In this document: piece by piece, positions 1 through 8,219 of the stretch | Numbering within the stretch: position 1 is the first letter of the stretch | How the letters are laid out: each line of letters opens with the position of its first letter | Source of the DNA: Leptotrichia wadei | Lineage (GTDB): Bacteria; Fusobacteriota; Fusobacteriia; Fusobacteriales; Leptotrichiaceae | NCBI RefSeq assembly: GCF_007990445.1 | Contig: NZ_AP019841.1 | Span: 868,001 to 932,000 of the forward strand | Length of the DNA: 64,000 nt | Reading direction: 5' to 3' | Program-made: the position numbers and the translations under genes | The notes under the pieces: model-generated | Database searches by the model: none | What the model was told of the DNA's origin: nothing | What the model saw: only the letters and a program-made list of their open reading frames with translations

Positions 1-1
1 T

Positions 2-388
2 TTAGAAATTTGTATCGAATTGAAAAAAAAGGATTATGTTGCTGTAATGGATATTGAATCGGAAAATTGGCTTGAATTTAAGAAAATATATAACGAATTA
101 TATATAAGTCAAATTGAAGAAGAAAAAGTAAAATCAAAAATAAAAAATTCACATATTGTAAAAGTATATAATAAATTTTATGATGAAGATAAGAATAAGA
201 ATATTTTTTTCAAAGAGGAAAAAATTAATTTTGAAGAATTTATATCAGAAATACAAATAACTACTAAAAAATTTATTAAAGAAATAAAAGAAATAAATCC
301 AGTTTTATTGAAAAGTAAAGAAGTTAGTAATATAATAAAAAAATATAATATTTTGACATCTAAAGAGTATTCGGCAGAAGAAAATTAG
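2..388 (+). CDS. Hypothetical protein, 5' end outside window
   Basis: The reading frame is open from base 2, so the gene probably begins upstream of the window; the first in-window start is a TTG at 20 with no clear ribosome site. At least 122 residues are visible, rich in Lys, Glu and Ile, with no signal peptide, membrane segment or motif I recognise. Its position at the head of a run of immunity-type genes and broken toxin tails suggests an accessory immunity or toxin-associated protein, but that rests on context only. Confidence 0.45.
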   Translation, partial: LEICIELKKKDYVAVMDIESENWLEFKKIYNELYISQIEEEKVKSKIKNSHIVKVYNKFYDEDKNKNIFFKEEKINFEEFISEIQITTKKFIKEIKEINPVLLKSKEVSNIIKKYNILTSKEYSAEEN

Positions 389-392
389 AATT

Positions 393-595
393 ATGAGAGT
401 TTCAAATAAAGGGGTAGGTGGAGCTAGACAGATGTCTCCTGACTGGGTAAGAAATGTATTAAACAAATTAGAAAACAAAAACATACAATTGAAAATGCTA
501 AGAATAGCGGAAAATTGAATACAGGATTAGTTGGAGTGATAAAAAACAGGGGAATTAATTTTTGTACCTGTAAGGATTACAAAATAAATAATTAA
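393..595 (+). pseudogene. Broken toxin C-terminal tail (relic)
   Basis: A short frame from ATG 393 to TGA 516 reads as a protein-like segment (GGARQMSPDWVRNVLNKLENK). After a frame change near 485 the similarity to coding sequence continues as IENAKNSGKLNTGLVGVIKN up to TAA 593. Two frames that read as one domain indicate at least one frameshift. It lies directly before the immunity-type gene at 612, the usual toxin-then-immunity order of polymorphic toxin cassettes. The toxin family is not recognised and the functional call is inference. Confidence 0.45.
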
Positions 596-611
596 TGAGC
601 AAGGATTTAAA

Positions 612-1496
612 ATGAGTGTAGTAGCAAGTAAAAATAAATATGAAAAAGGAATTAATTTAATTTCAAGTTTTTTAAGAAAGGAAGAAGATTTTGATAAAGA
701 TGAATTGAAATATATAGAAAATAAGAAAGGGGATCAATTTGCCTGTATGTGGACTCTATCTAATGATTATAATAAATTTTCTTCAATAGATTTAGTAATT
801 GAAAAAAATATAAAAAAACACAGATTAAATTGCCATATAGGTGGAAAATTATTAATATTGGGTTGTAGTAGAAGTAATAGGCTGTTTACTCAGGCTTCTC
901 AAATGTTTGAAATGTTGATGTCTAACAATCCAGATTTTATAATATTTTTTAAAAATAATATTGATACGATAATGCCTGATGATTATGATAGTAAAAAAAA
1001 TAAATATGGTTATTTAAAAAATGATTATGGAACATTTTTCTTAATTCGTGTAATTCTTCATGCAATAAGAGGAGATTTTGAAGAAGTCAAAAAAAGATGT
1101 ACTGCATATTTGGAAAAGCCATTGAAAGACAGTTATTATAAATATGGGGAATTGCATTATGAATTTTTAAGTGCTTTGGCAGATAAAAATATTGATGAAA
1201 TGAAAAAAGCGATGGATGGGATGATGGAACAGAAAGTGGCAAGAAAATTTTCAAATGATAATAATCCAAACTATGAATTTTACTTGCATGTATATGTCAT
1301 AATATATGCCAAAATAGCATTATATCACGGAATAGACTTGGAAATTGACAATGAAGTAGCACCAAAAGAATTAATAGACAACACACCGCTAGAAAGTTAC
1401 GAAGATCCGTATGATTTTATGAAAGATTTTGATTTGGCAACAGTAACACCAAAAGAATGGAAAGAATGGAAAAATAGTTGGAATTTAAATTTATAA
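612..1496 (+). CDS. Imm49-like immunity protein
   Basis: A 294-residue soluble protein with no signal peptide, mostly helical in character. The length and the late segment ALYHGIDLEIDNEVAPKELI resemble the Imm49 family of polymorphic-toxin immunity proteins, where a helical domain carries a 'GI.ID...P..L' stretch. It is preceded by a broken toxin-like tail at 393-595, consistent with an orphan immunity gene. Such proteins bind and neutralise one toxin domain in the cytoplasm. The family call is from memory of its features and is moderate; another helical immunity family is possible. Confidence 0.5.
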   Translation: MSVVASKNKYEKGINLISSFLRKEEDFDKDELKYIENKKGDQFACMWTLSNDYNKFSSIDLVIEKNIKKHRLNCHIGGKLLILGCSRSNRLFTQASQMFEMLMSNNPDFIIFFKNNIDTIMPDDYDSKKNKYGYLKNDYGTFFLIRVILHAIRGDFEEVKKRCTAYLEKPLKDSYYKYGELHYEFLSALADKNIDEMKKAMDGMMEQKVARKFSNDNNPNYEFYLHVYVIIYAKIALYHGIDLEIDNEVAPKELIDNTPLESYEDPYDFMKDFDLATVTPKEWKEWKNSWNLNL

Positions 1497-1580
1497 AATT
1501 TTCAAATAATCGTTGTTGTAAAAGACAGTGGTTATTTTTTTTGTATTGTATACAATTTGAATATTTAAAACAATTTTTTA

Positions 1581-1754
1581 ACCGACAGATTCTTAAAAAT
1601 AAAAAAATTTGAAAATCTAGAAAGTTTAAGAACCGGAATGTACGAGTATATAGAAATATGGTATAATAACAGCAAGATACACAGTAAAATAGGATTTACA
1701 AGTCCGAATGAATACGAAGAAGGCATAAGGAAAGGAAATGAAGAAATTGCTTAA
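1581..1754 (+). pseudogene. IS3-family transposase, C-terminal fragment
   Basis: An open frame without its own start reads FENLESLRTGMYEYIEIWYN followed by NSKIHSKIGFTSPNEYEE and a TAA at 1752. This is the characteristic end of IS3-family OrfB integrases (Y-IE-WYN-R-HS-LG-SP-EYE). Only the last roughly 55 codons remain and no catalytic DDE residues are present. It is a scar of an insertion sequence between two immunity cassettes. Confidence 0.8.
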
Positions 1755-1855
1755 AAATAGTCTAAATTTTGGGGATACTCTAGACTTGTTCCAGATAAAA
1801 ATTGGGAAAAAATGAAAAAGATTATTAGAAAGATATTAAAAGATGGACAAAAAAA

Positions 1856-1969
1856 GTGTTTAATTCAAAAAAACAAGTTTTTGAAAAAACTTTAAATATT
1901 GATGGACATAAGGTGCAAGTAAGATATAAAAAATTTCCAGATGGAACAATAAAAGTTAGCGATAATTAG
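1856..1969 (+). pseudogene. Toxin tail relic
   Basis: A 37-codon frame opening at GTG 1856 and ending TAG 1967 reads KTLNIDGHKVQVRYKKFPDG near its end, the look of a nuclease-type toxin C-terminus. The frame has no upstream continuation and sits 28 bases before the immunity-type gene at 1998. It is best read as the last part of a displaced toxin module. The toxin class is not identified. Confidence 0.4.
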
Positions 1970-1997
1970 ATAGTAGAATAAGGAGATAAATAGAGAG

Positions 1998-2477
1998 ATG
2001 ATAAAAATATACGATGAGAGTGTGCTAAAAGAAATTGAAGAAGGAATATTAAATGCTCAGTATGAGAAAGTAGCTAAAAAATTTAAAAATATGAGTGATA
2101 AAGAGATACATGATATAGTTTATTTTAATATTGCCGATAGGACAGAAAGTTTGAGTGTTTATGGTTTTACACAATATATGTTTAGAAAAACAGGTAATAC
2201 CGTTTGGTTAAGTTTATCTGTAAGTATAATGGCTTATGTGTTATGTTGGATGGAAGGTGCATATGCTGTTGGTATTTTTCATGCTAGAGAATTAGTATCG
2301 TTAGAAAAAAATATTGATAATTTGATATTATTATTAAGTTTTTACGGACTTCCAGAACATTTAATGGATGATGAAGAGGCAGAGAAGATAGCAAAAGAGA
2401 TTTTAGAATTAGATTCAAATAATGAAACAGCAATTTCTGTGTTAAATGAAATTTTAAATTCTAAAAAGAATAAATAA
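1998..2477 (+). CDS. Probable small immunity protein
   Basis: A 159-residue soluble protein with an ATG start and an upstream aaggag ribosome site. It begins with a helical, acidic segment and has a central hydrophobic stretch (WLSLSVSIMAYVLCW) that is probably a buried helix rather than a membrane span. The C-terminus (EAEKIAKEILELDSNNETAISVLNEIL) looks like a TPR-type helix pair. It sits between two broken toxin tails, so an orphan immunity role is likely by context. I do not recognise the family. Confidence 0.5.
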   Translation: MIKIYDESVLKEIEEGILNAQYEKVAKKFKNMSDKEIHDIVYFNIADRTESLSVYGFTQYMFRKTGNTVWLSLSVSIMAYVLCWMEGAYAVGIFHARELVSLEKNIDNLILLLSFYGLPEHLMDDEEAEKIAKEILELDSNNETAISVLNEILNSKKNK

Positions 2478-3024
2478 GTATGTAGGTCCAAATGGAGCAA
2501 GTAGAACATTGCCAGCAACGGCATATATGTAATGGTATGAAGCTACTAAAAAAGAAATGTCTGCTCCATTATCTTATTTTGGATTTAAAAAAATTGATAC
2601 TGCATATCAGGTAAGAGACAGATACCAGATAGCATATGATTATTACAATCTTAATAATCAAAATTGTACTTAGAGCAATGTTTCTGTAAGAGAAACTTTT
2701 GATTTTAATAGTAAAGGAGATCCAAAAGTAAGAATTCTTTATGATTATGGAGATACTAAAAAGGAGTTGGAACCATTTACTATATCGTATTCTGAACATG
2801 GTAAAGCTGGTGCGTTTCAATTGTTTCCTGTTGATAAAATAGATATAAAATATGATAAATTGGATATTTTACTAAATCCAAGAACAGATTTAATATTAAG
2901 AGAAAAGAGGGAACATTATGAAAGGTTGGATAGAAGAATATGCAATAATAAGAAAATTTATAGAAAAATATTGCGAAGAACAAGACAAAAATCATTTGAT
3001 AGAAATGTTAAATATGAAAGATAG
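2476..3024 (+). pseudogene. Decayed toxin domain with two in-frame stops
   Basis: One frame reads continuously as protein from YVGPNGASRTLPATAYM through PLSYFGFKKIDTAYQVRDRY to HGKAGAFQLFPVDKIDIKYD. It is interrupted by TAA at 2530 and TAG at 2671. The 'P..GASRTLPATAY' and 'SYFGF' segments are of the kind found in long haemagglutinin/toxin C-termini of fusobacteria. The last part of the frame overlaps the next gene and is probably read-through after loss of the original stop. It is clearly non-functional. Confidence 0.55.
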
Positions 3025-3133
3025 ATTTTTATTTAAATATTTTGTTAATGAATTTTCTAAGTTAAAAATACCTAATAAAATGACGGAAGAAGAATTAAAG
3101 GAATATAAAGAAAAAATTATGATATATATTTAA
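2918..3133 (+). CDS. Small hypothetical, immunity-like
   Basis: A 71-residue helical protein (MKGWIEEYAIIRKFIEKYCE...) starting at ATG 2918 after an agagaaaagaggg ribosome site. It starts inside the tail of the decayed toxin frame, which is the usual place of a cognate immunity gene. No domain is recognised. The short length means it may itself be a remnant. Confidence 0.4.
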   Translation: MKGWIEEYAIIRKFIEKYCEEQDKNHLIEMLNMKDRFLFKYFVNEFSKLKIPNKMTEEELKEYKEKIMIYI

Positions 3134-3201
3134 AAAATTAGAATTAAGAATACAAATGCAAGGATGTATTAATTATAATCTTACATTAGGATAGCCTATT
3201 T

Positions 3202-3405
3202 ATGAATGAGGAAATCAAACTGAAAATAAAATTTTGTTATGAATTAGATCCTGTTGGTAAAATATACATAAATTCAGGTGCTATAGTAGATGCAAAAAAA
3301 TATAATATAGGATATTCGATATATTTAGGAAGATTATTGTTTATAATTTCAGATAAAGGTATAAATGAATCACTCAAAATTATAGACAAAATAAATGATT
3401 TATAG
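3202..3405 (+). CDS. Small hypothetical, possible truncated immunity protein
   Basis: A 67-residue product with ATG at 3202 and a weak ribosome site. Its pattern K-KF-Y...G...VDAKKYNIGYSIYLG resembles the first half of the 130-residue product at 8219 (VKFFYKI...DDEKYDVNYSRYLAG). It may therefore be a shortened relative of that immunity-type protein. The upstream 65 bases carry only stops. Function is unknown. Confidence 0.35.
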   Translation: MNEEIKLKIKFCYELDPVGKIYINSGAIVDAKKYNIGYSIYLGRLLFIISDKGINESLKIIDKINDL

Positions 3406-3492
3406 AACATTTAAATGACTTTATTTTAAATATCAGATTGTGGTATAATTAATGTATTGAAATTCAAGGAAAATAAAAGAGGGTGTGATTTT

Positions 3493-5145
3493 ATGAGAAA
3501 AAAAGCTGTTCCTGTGGGAATTGAAGATTTTGAAAGAATAATAAATGAAGATTACTATTATGTAGATAAAACATTACTAATAGAGGAATTATTAATAAAC
3601 AGGGCTCCTGTGACACTTTTTACAAGACCACGGAGATTTGGAAAAACGTTGAATATGTCGATGTTGAAATATTTTTTTGATGTAAAAAATAAAGAGGAAA
3701 ATAAAAAACTTTTTGAAAATTTGAAAATATATAATAGTGAATATATGAGTGAACAGGGTAAATATCCTGTAATTTTTATTTCACTGAAGGATTTAAAAGG
3801 AAACACTTGGGAAGAATGTTTAAAAAGATTGAAGTTATTTATTTTTGATTTATATGCTGAATTTGAGTATATTAGAGAAAAAATGAATGAATGGGATAAA
3901 AGAAAATTTGAAAAAGTGCTTTATGAAAAAGAAGATGCAGACTACATAATGTCTTTAAAATTTTTGTCAGATAGCCTTTATAAGTATTATGGAGAAAAAG
4001 TCATAATTTTAATTGATGAATACGATGCTCCAATAATAAATGCTTTTGATAAAGGATACTACAATGAAGCGATAAACTTTTTTCAAACATTTTACAGTTC
4101 AGCATTAAAGACTAATAATTCATTGAAGTACGGCATCTTGACAGGGATAACAAGAATCATAAAAGAAGGGATATTTTCAGGTTTAAATAATTTAAAAGTA
4201 GATACGATATTGAATAAAAAATATTCAGAATATTTTGGACTTCTTGAAAGTGAGGTAATTGAAATGCTTGATTACTTTGGAATGAAATACAAAATTGAAG
4301 AAGTTAAAGAATGGTATAATGGATATTTATTTGGAGAAAGTGAAGTGTACAATCCATGGTCTATTGTAAATTATATTGACAATGGAGAAATCAAGGCATA
4401 TTGGGCAAATGTTTCGGGGAATACGCTTTTAGAGAATATGCTTGATCATGCTGGGGAAAGTGTTTATGATGATTTAAAACGGTTTACTGATGGGGAAAGT
4501 ATTGAAAAATATATTTCAGATGGAACAACAATAAAAAGTCTTTTAAGTAACGACGATGAGATATGGCAGTTACTTTTGTATAGCGGATATTTGACAAAAG
4601 CTAAAAATCAGGAAAAAGAATCCGATTCAAATATTTATAATTTAAAGATACCAAATAAAGAAATACGAAAATATTTTGGGAATATGTTCTTAAACAGATT
4701 TTTTGGAACAGAAGTGAAAACAAATACTTTGATAAAAGCACTTGAAAATGGAGATATTAAGAAATTTGAGAAGACATTGGGAGAAATAATGATAAATATG
4801 CTGAGTCATTTTGACTTGGATAAGGAAATGGAAAAAATATATCAAGTATTTATGATAGGACTTGTAGGATTTTTGATGGGGAAATATGAGATTATTTCAA
4901 ATGATGAAAGCGGATATGGAAGATATGACCTTGCAATGATACCGATAAAAAGTAATGAGAAAGCATATCTTATGGAATTTAAAATATCGAAGACGAAAAA
5001 GGGGATGGAAGAGAGGGCACAGAAGGCGTTGAAACAGATTGATGAGAAGAAATATGATACGAGATTGAAGGCAAGAGGGATAAAGAATATTTTGAAGATT
5101 GGGGTTGCGTTTTATGGGAAAGAAGTGAAGGTGGTTTTTAAATAG
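3493..5145 (+). CDS. AAA-ATPase-like / PD-(D/E)XK nuclease family protein
   Basis: A 550-residue protein of the fused AAA-ATPase-like (Pfam PF09820-type) and DUF1703/PD-(D/E)XK nuclease-type architecture. The N-terminal part has a Walker A (RPRRFGKTLNMSM) and a Walker B (VIILIDEYDAPI). The C-terminal part has YGRYDLAMIP followed by YLMEFKIS, which supplies the D and E-x-K nuclease residues. I place the start at ATG 3493 behind agagggtgtg rather than at 3457. The family is common in anaerobes and its role is unproven, possibly in mobile-element biology. Its last bases and 3' flank are repeated at three other places in this island. Confidence 0.8.
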   Translation: MRKKAVPVGIEDFERIINEDYYYVDKTLLIEELLINRAPVTLFTRPRRFGKTLNMSMLKYFFDVKNKEENKKLFENLKIYNSEYMSEQGKYPVIFISLKDLKGNTWEECLKRLKLFIFDLYAEFEYIREKMNEWDKRKFEKVLYEKEDADYIMSLKFLSDSLYKYYGEKVIILIDEYDAPIINAFDKGYYNEAINFFQTFYSSALKTNNSLKYGILTGITRIIKEGIFSGLNNLKVDTILNKKYSEYFGLLESEVIEMLDYFGMKYKIEEVKEWYNGYLFGESEVYNPWSIVNYIDNGEIKAYWANVSGNTLLENMLDHAGESVYDDLKRFTDGESIEKYISDGTTIKSLLSNDDEIWQLLLYSGYLTKAKNQEKESDSNIYNLKIPNKEIRKYFGNMFLNRFFGTEVKTNTLIKALENGDIKKFEKTLGEIMINMLSHFDLDKEMEKIYQVFMIGLVGFLMGKYEIISNDESGYGRYDLAMIPIKSNEKAYLMEFKISKTKKGMEERAQKALKQIDEKKYDTRLKARGIKNILKIGVAFYGKEVKVVFK

Positions 5146-5174
5146 AGGTTTAAGTAAAGGTGGGAAATAAAGTG
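5140..5174 (+). repeat. Cassette-junction repeat, copy A
   Basis: The block AAATAGAGGTTTAAGTAAAGG plus a following GTGGGAAATAAAGTG starts in the last codon of the ATPase/nuclease gene and supplies the ribosome site and start of the next gene. Near-copies occur at 7051, 8051 and 9271, each after a VAYK- or VYK-like codon run and a TAG. Confidence 0.7.
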
Positions 5175-6149
5175 AGTTTAAAAAAAATAAAAGAAAATTT
5201 TTTTGAAAATTTAAAAATGAATAAATTTGATTTATTAGTAACAGTAATTAATGAAATAGGTAATTTTCCATATATAATGTCAGATATATATTTTAATAAT
5301 GAAAAAGTAAGAAGTGGAGAATATCAAGGATTAGGTATAAATATCGGGTGGAATGATGAAGATGAGACAGCATTGTATATTTTTGAATATGAAAATGAAA
5401 TAGAAGATATAGAAAGGGTATATTATACTTATGAAGAGATGTTATGTTATCTTTTAATGTATCACTTGCAACATATGAATGAATATTCTGATATGATAGC
5501 TTTTGTAGAGCAGGAATTTTTAAATTATGTCAATCATATAGATGAATCAAAAAAATATAAAATAAATATGGATTTAAATAGTATATTTGAAAGAGACAGA
5601 TTAAGAAATTTTTTAATTAATTATGTCAAAAAAGAAAATCAATACAATATCGGAGCTATAAATTTTCATAAAAAAAAGATAGGATATTCAGATATAAATA
5701 TACTAAAGAGATTTCTATCATATTTATTAGGGAAAGATGTATTAAAAGAGTTTTTATCTAATCCACAAAAAAAATTTGGAATAAATCTAAAAAATTATTT
5801 TATTGATGATGGATATAATGAAATTTATAAGTTAACTATAGATAAATTGAGTATAAATATTGAATATTACTGTAGAGGTATGGGGTCTAATGGAAAATTG
5901 TTAGTTGGAGAACGTGGAATATTTTATGGAGATAGAAAAAGTTCTGATAAGTATATCAGTGATTTTATAACAAAAAAAGAAGCAGAAAGGTTAATTCAAA
6001 AAAAATATAAAAGAGAAAAAGAAAATATAGAAATAATTTCTAAAAAAGATTTTTTAAAAGAACTTGAAATTATTGTTAATGCTTATGAAGATATTTATAA
6101 TGATAACGAAGTTCAAAAAATGTTTGAAAACTTTAAAGAAAATTTTTAG
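5172..6149 (+). CDS. Hypothetical, intact member of duplicated immunity-type family
   Basis: About 325 residues, soluble. GTG 5172 is favoured because aaaggtgg lies eight bases upstream; GTG 5160 is the alternative. The product shows two acidic helical halves and a final segment EIISKKDFLKELEIIVNAY. A decayed paralogue at 9302-10287 shares the first 20 and last 40 codons almost exactly. No known domain is seen. The cassette setting (paired with the gene at 6255, the pair duplicated) suggests an immunity function, which is inference. Confidence 0.6.
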   Translation: MSLKKIKENFFENLKMNKFDLLVTVINEIGNFPYIMSDIYFNNEKVRSGEYQGLGINIGWNDEDETALYIFEYENEIEDIERVYYTYEEMLCYLLMYHLQHMNEYSDMIAFVEQEFLNYVNHIDESKKYKINMDLNSIFERDRLRNFLINYVKKENQYNIGAINFHKKKIGYSDINILKRFLSYLLGKDVLKEFLSNPQKKFGINLKNYFIDDGYNEIYKLTIDKLSINIEYYCRGMGSNGKLLVGERGIFYGDRKSSDKYISDFITKKEAERLIQKKYKREKENIEIISKKDFLKELEIIVNAYEDIYNDNEVQKMFENFKENF

Positions 6150-6150
6150 A

Positions 6151-6190
6151 AGAGAGTGTGTTCAGAATTTTGTGCAAATTCAAAATTTAA
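6151..6190 (+). mobile_element. IS-end-like repeat
   Basis: GAGAGTGTGTTCAGAATTTTG then TGCAAATTCAAAAT follows the stop of the preceding gene. Close variants occur at 7899, 8616 and 9166, the last in inverted pairing with a partner end. This behaves as the terminal repeat of an IS256-like element left without its transposase. Confidence 0.45.
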
Positions 6191-6254
6191 AATATAAATT
6201 AAGATGGCATCCCATTATCTTGATTTTATAAATTCTACGAAAGGAAATAAAGAA

Positions 6255-6974
6255 ATGAAAAAAGTAGAAAGAACAATTCGTTTATACAGAAAAGTAAATG
6301 TAAATGAAACGATGGAAGAAAGGCATAAAAAAGTTATGGAAGGACTGTCAAAACTGGAAGCTCCTTTAGGCTTAAAAGACAGTAAGATCCCGGAAGTACC
6401 AGATTTTGGTATAGAAATAAGAGCCTATTACCGTACAAAAAATTCTAAAACTAAAGGAGTTTCAATAGAAGGTGTATATAGATGGAGAGGACTTAAATAT
6501 GTAACTTGGGATGAGTTACTATATGAATTTAAGATAACATACAATCTGATAGACTATAAGAAAATAATATATGAAGATCTTCCAAAGGTGATAAATATTT
6601 TTGATCCTTATGTTGCTGATTTATATGTAGCTTATAATGGTGCTTATGAGGAAGGAAGAACTCCGGAAACAAGAACTTATGGAAAAAGTATAAATCCTGA
6701 ATTTTTAAAACTGAAGGAGAAAAATTGTAACATAGGAATGCTGGGAGATGTATTATTTACACTATCCCCAGTGATGTATTTCAATGAAGAGAGTTACACT
6801 AAACTAATAAAAATACCTAAGGAAGAACTTTTAGAAAGACTCAAAGGGAAAGCGAATGAAGTTCAGTTACTTGAAAAGGGTATATACATTATCTTTAATG
6901 ACAAGGCAGATATTACTTATGAAGAATTTGTGGAAATGAATAATATATTTAAACCGTTATTAGGATTAATCTAA
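6255..6974 (+). CDS. Hypothetical protein, probable immunity protein
   Basis: A 239-residue protein if started at ATG 6255, which follows a good aaaggaaa site; the in-frame ATG 6204 lies in mobile-element-like flank and lacks a site. It contains an aromatic central stretch (GVYRWRGLKYVTWDELLYEF) and a proline/acid-rich middle. The first 35 codons are repeated as a broken copy at 10,315. It forms a pair with the gene at 5172. No family is recognised with confidence; an Imm-type function is inferred from context. Confidence 0.55.
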   Translation: MKKVERTIRLYRKVNVNETMEERHKKVMEGLSKLEAPLGLKDSKIPEVPDFGIEIRAYYRTKNSKTKGVSIEGVYRWRGLKYVTWDELLYEFKITYNLIDYKKIIYEDLPKVINIFDPYVADLYVAYNGAYEEGRTPETRTYGKSINPEFLKLKEKNCNIGMLGDVLFTLSPVMYFNEESYTKLIKIPKEELLERLKGKANEVQLLEKGIYIIFNDKADITYEEFVEMNNIFKPLLGLI

Positions 6975-7283
6975 AAGAAATTGAAAATGTCCAAAACTTT
7001 TGTGATAGTTATAGAAATATTTAATAATCTGAACAGAAGAAGTGAAAGTTGCTTATAAATAGAGGTTTAAAGTAAGGTGTAGAAATATAATGATAAAATT
7101 CCCGTACAATCATTTTAACTTTACAGTTAGGATAGTAAAAAGGGGGCATTCAAAAAGTTTTGTATAAAAAGGAATATTTCTGCAACATTTCTCTTAAAAG
7201 GTTCAATTGTTTTTTTTGAGTTTATCGGAAATACATCTTGAGTAAAATCCATATCGATTTACTATCTTAAAATTTTTCATATC
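6975..7283. other. Intergenic with repeat copy B and unassigned scraps
   Basis: No gene is supported. Bases 7008-7088 repeat the flank seen at 8004-8089. Bases 7138-7160 resemble an IS end. On the minus strand from 7280 a 25-codon frame begins MKNFKIVNRYGFYSR and soon stops, perhaps a transposase start, but it is too short to assign. Confidence 0.4.
7008..7088 (+). repeat. Cassette-junction repeat, copy B
   Basis: ATAGTTATAGAAATATTTAA leads through a GTGAAAGTTGCTTATAAATAG end into AGAGGTTTAAAGTAAGGTGT. It matches 8004-8089 over its full length and its last 40 bases match copies A and D. Confidence 0.7.
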
Positions 7284-7334
7284 TTGACAAACAGAATAAT
7301 ACTTGGTACAATTGTAATATAAATATTACAATTG
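7284..7334 (+). promoter_or_regulatory. relBE-type promoter with overlapping operator
   Basis: TTGACA (7284-7289), a 17-base spacer and TACAAT (7307-7312) form a near-consensus promoter. A perfect inverted repeat of 12-base arms, CAATTGTAATAT (7309-7320) and its complement (7323-7334), with a two-base centre overlaps the -10 box and reaches the ribosome site. This is the expected seat of ribbon-helix-helix antitoxin autorepression. Confidence 0.8.
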
Positions 7335-7346
7335 GAGGGATAAAAA

Positions 7347-7574
7347 ATGCCTACATTATCATTGAGAATGGAAAAAGAAGATTTAGAACTTTTAAAAGAA
7401 TATTCAAATATAAATAATCTTAATATGTCATCTTTTGTCCGTAATTTAATTTTAGACAAAATATATGATGAAATAACTGAAGAAGATGAAAAAAGAATAT
7501 TAAGAAGATGGGAAAATTCAAAATCTGAAAAAAATGCTTCTGCTGAAGAAGTTTTTAAAAGGCTAGGATTATAA
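7347..7574 (+). CDS. RelB-type ribbon-helix-helix antitoxin
   Basis: A 75-residue protein beginning with a typical ribbon-helix-helix strand (PTLSLRMEKEDLELLKEYS) and helix pair (MSSFVRNLILDKI), followed by an acidic, probably toxin-wrapping tail. ATG 7347 follows ggaggga. Its TAA overlaps the ATG of the toxin gene, so the two are translationally coupled. It should bind the palindrome at 7309-7334 alone or with the toxin and repress its own operon. Confidence 0.85.
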   Translation: MPTLSLRMEKEDLELLKEYSNINNLNMSSFVRNLILDKIYDEITEEDEKRILRRWENSKSEKNASAEEVFKRLGL

Positions 7575-7897
7575 TGGAAAAAAAATTTTATGAAGTAAAA
7601 TTTACTGAATCTGCAGAAAAAGATCTAAAAAAATTAATTAAATCAAATAAAGCAATTGCTAAACTTCTTAAAAAATGGATTTCAGAAAATTTAATCGGTA
7701 CACAAAATCCAAAGCAAAGAGGAAAAGCACTTACAGGAAATTTAAAAGGATTATGGAGATATCGAGTAGGCTCTTATAGAATCGTAGCTGAAATAAAAAA
7801 TGATATTTTATTAGTATTAATTATAGAAATTTCAGATAGAAAAGAAACTTATAAAGATAAAAATAGAAAAACATACAAAAATGGAAAAATAAAATAA
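7574..7897 (+). CDS. RelE/ParE-family toxin
   Basis: A 107-residue basic protein with the RelE/ParE fold signature: YEVKFTESAEKDLKKL at the start, then LTGNLKGLWRYRVGSYRIVAEI and a final strand LLVLIIEISDRKETYK. Length is normal for the family. RelE members cleave ribosome-bound mRNA and ParE members poison gyrase; the R-x-x-x-Y-R-I pattern and the final R-K-x-x-Y favour a RelE mRNase, with moderate certainty. It is coupled to the antitoxin by a TAATG overlap. Confidence 0.85.
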   Translation: MEKKFYEVKFTESAEKDLKKLIKSNKAIAKLLKKWISENLIGTQNPKQRGKALTGNLKGLWRYRVGSYRIVAEIKNDILLVLIIEISDRKETYKDKNRKTYKNGKIK

Positions 7898-7898
7898 A

Positions 7899-8003
7899 TG
7901 AGAGTGTCCAGAATTTTGTTTGAACCTCTAAATAATATATGATAAAATAACTATATAATATTTGGAGGTTTTTGTTATGGCTAAAAAGAAATCTGTTTGT
8001 TAA
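7899..8003 (+). mobile_element. 5' end of an IS256-like element with truncated transposase start
   Basis: A GAGAGTGTCCAGAATTTTG end is followed by AACCTCTAAATAATATATG, an AATATTTGGAGG ribosome site and ATG GCT AAA AAG AAA, an eight-codon start that stops at TAA. The same leader without the ATG recurs at 8656-8720. It looks like the left end and first codons of a transposase gene cut off by later rearrangement. The IS family is a moderate guess from the terminal repeat. Confidence 0.5.
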
Positions 8004-8090
8004 AATATAGTTATAGAAATATTTAATAATATGAATAGAAAAAGTGGAATCTGTTTATAAATAGAGGTTTAAAATAAGGTGTGGAAATAA
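8004..8090 (+). repeat. Cassette-junction repeat, copy C
   Basis: It matches 7008-7088 with few differences and ends in AGAGGTTTAAAATAAGGTGT GGAAATAA. It is followed at once by a toxin tail, so the repeat marks a recombination joint where a tail was attached. Confidence 0.7.
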
Positions 8091-8219
8091 TTTAAAATAG
8101 AACAAACAAGAAAAGGTATTGAATGGAAAGGGACTTCTCCAAGTGGAGTAGAAATAGAAGTTTTTTTAAATAATCACGGAACAAGGGTTTATCCTATATA
8201 TAAAGAAGGAGGTAAATAA
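8091..8219 (+). pseudogene. Toxin C-terminal tail relic
   Basis: An open frame with no start codon reads FKIEQTRKGIEWKGTSPSG then VEIEVFLNNHGTRVYPIYKEGGK and TAA 8217. It begins right after junction repeat C and its stop overlaps the ATG of the next gene (TAATG). This is the layout of an orphan toxin C-terminus coupled to its immunity gene. The toxin type is not recognised. Confidence 0.5.

Noticed and set aside
3457-3492. Longer N-terminus of the AAA/nuclease-family protein
   Set aside because: The 3457 start has no ribosome site and the extra residues overlap the agagggtgtg site of ATG 3493.
7205-7280. Minus-strand frame MKNFKIVNRYGFYSR as a gene
   Set aside because: It stops after about 25 codons and has no clear family; it is at most a transposase scrap.
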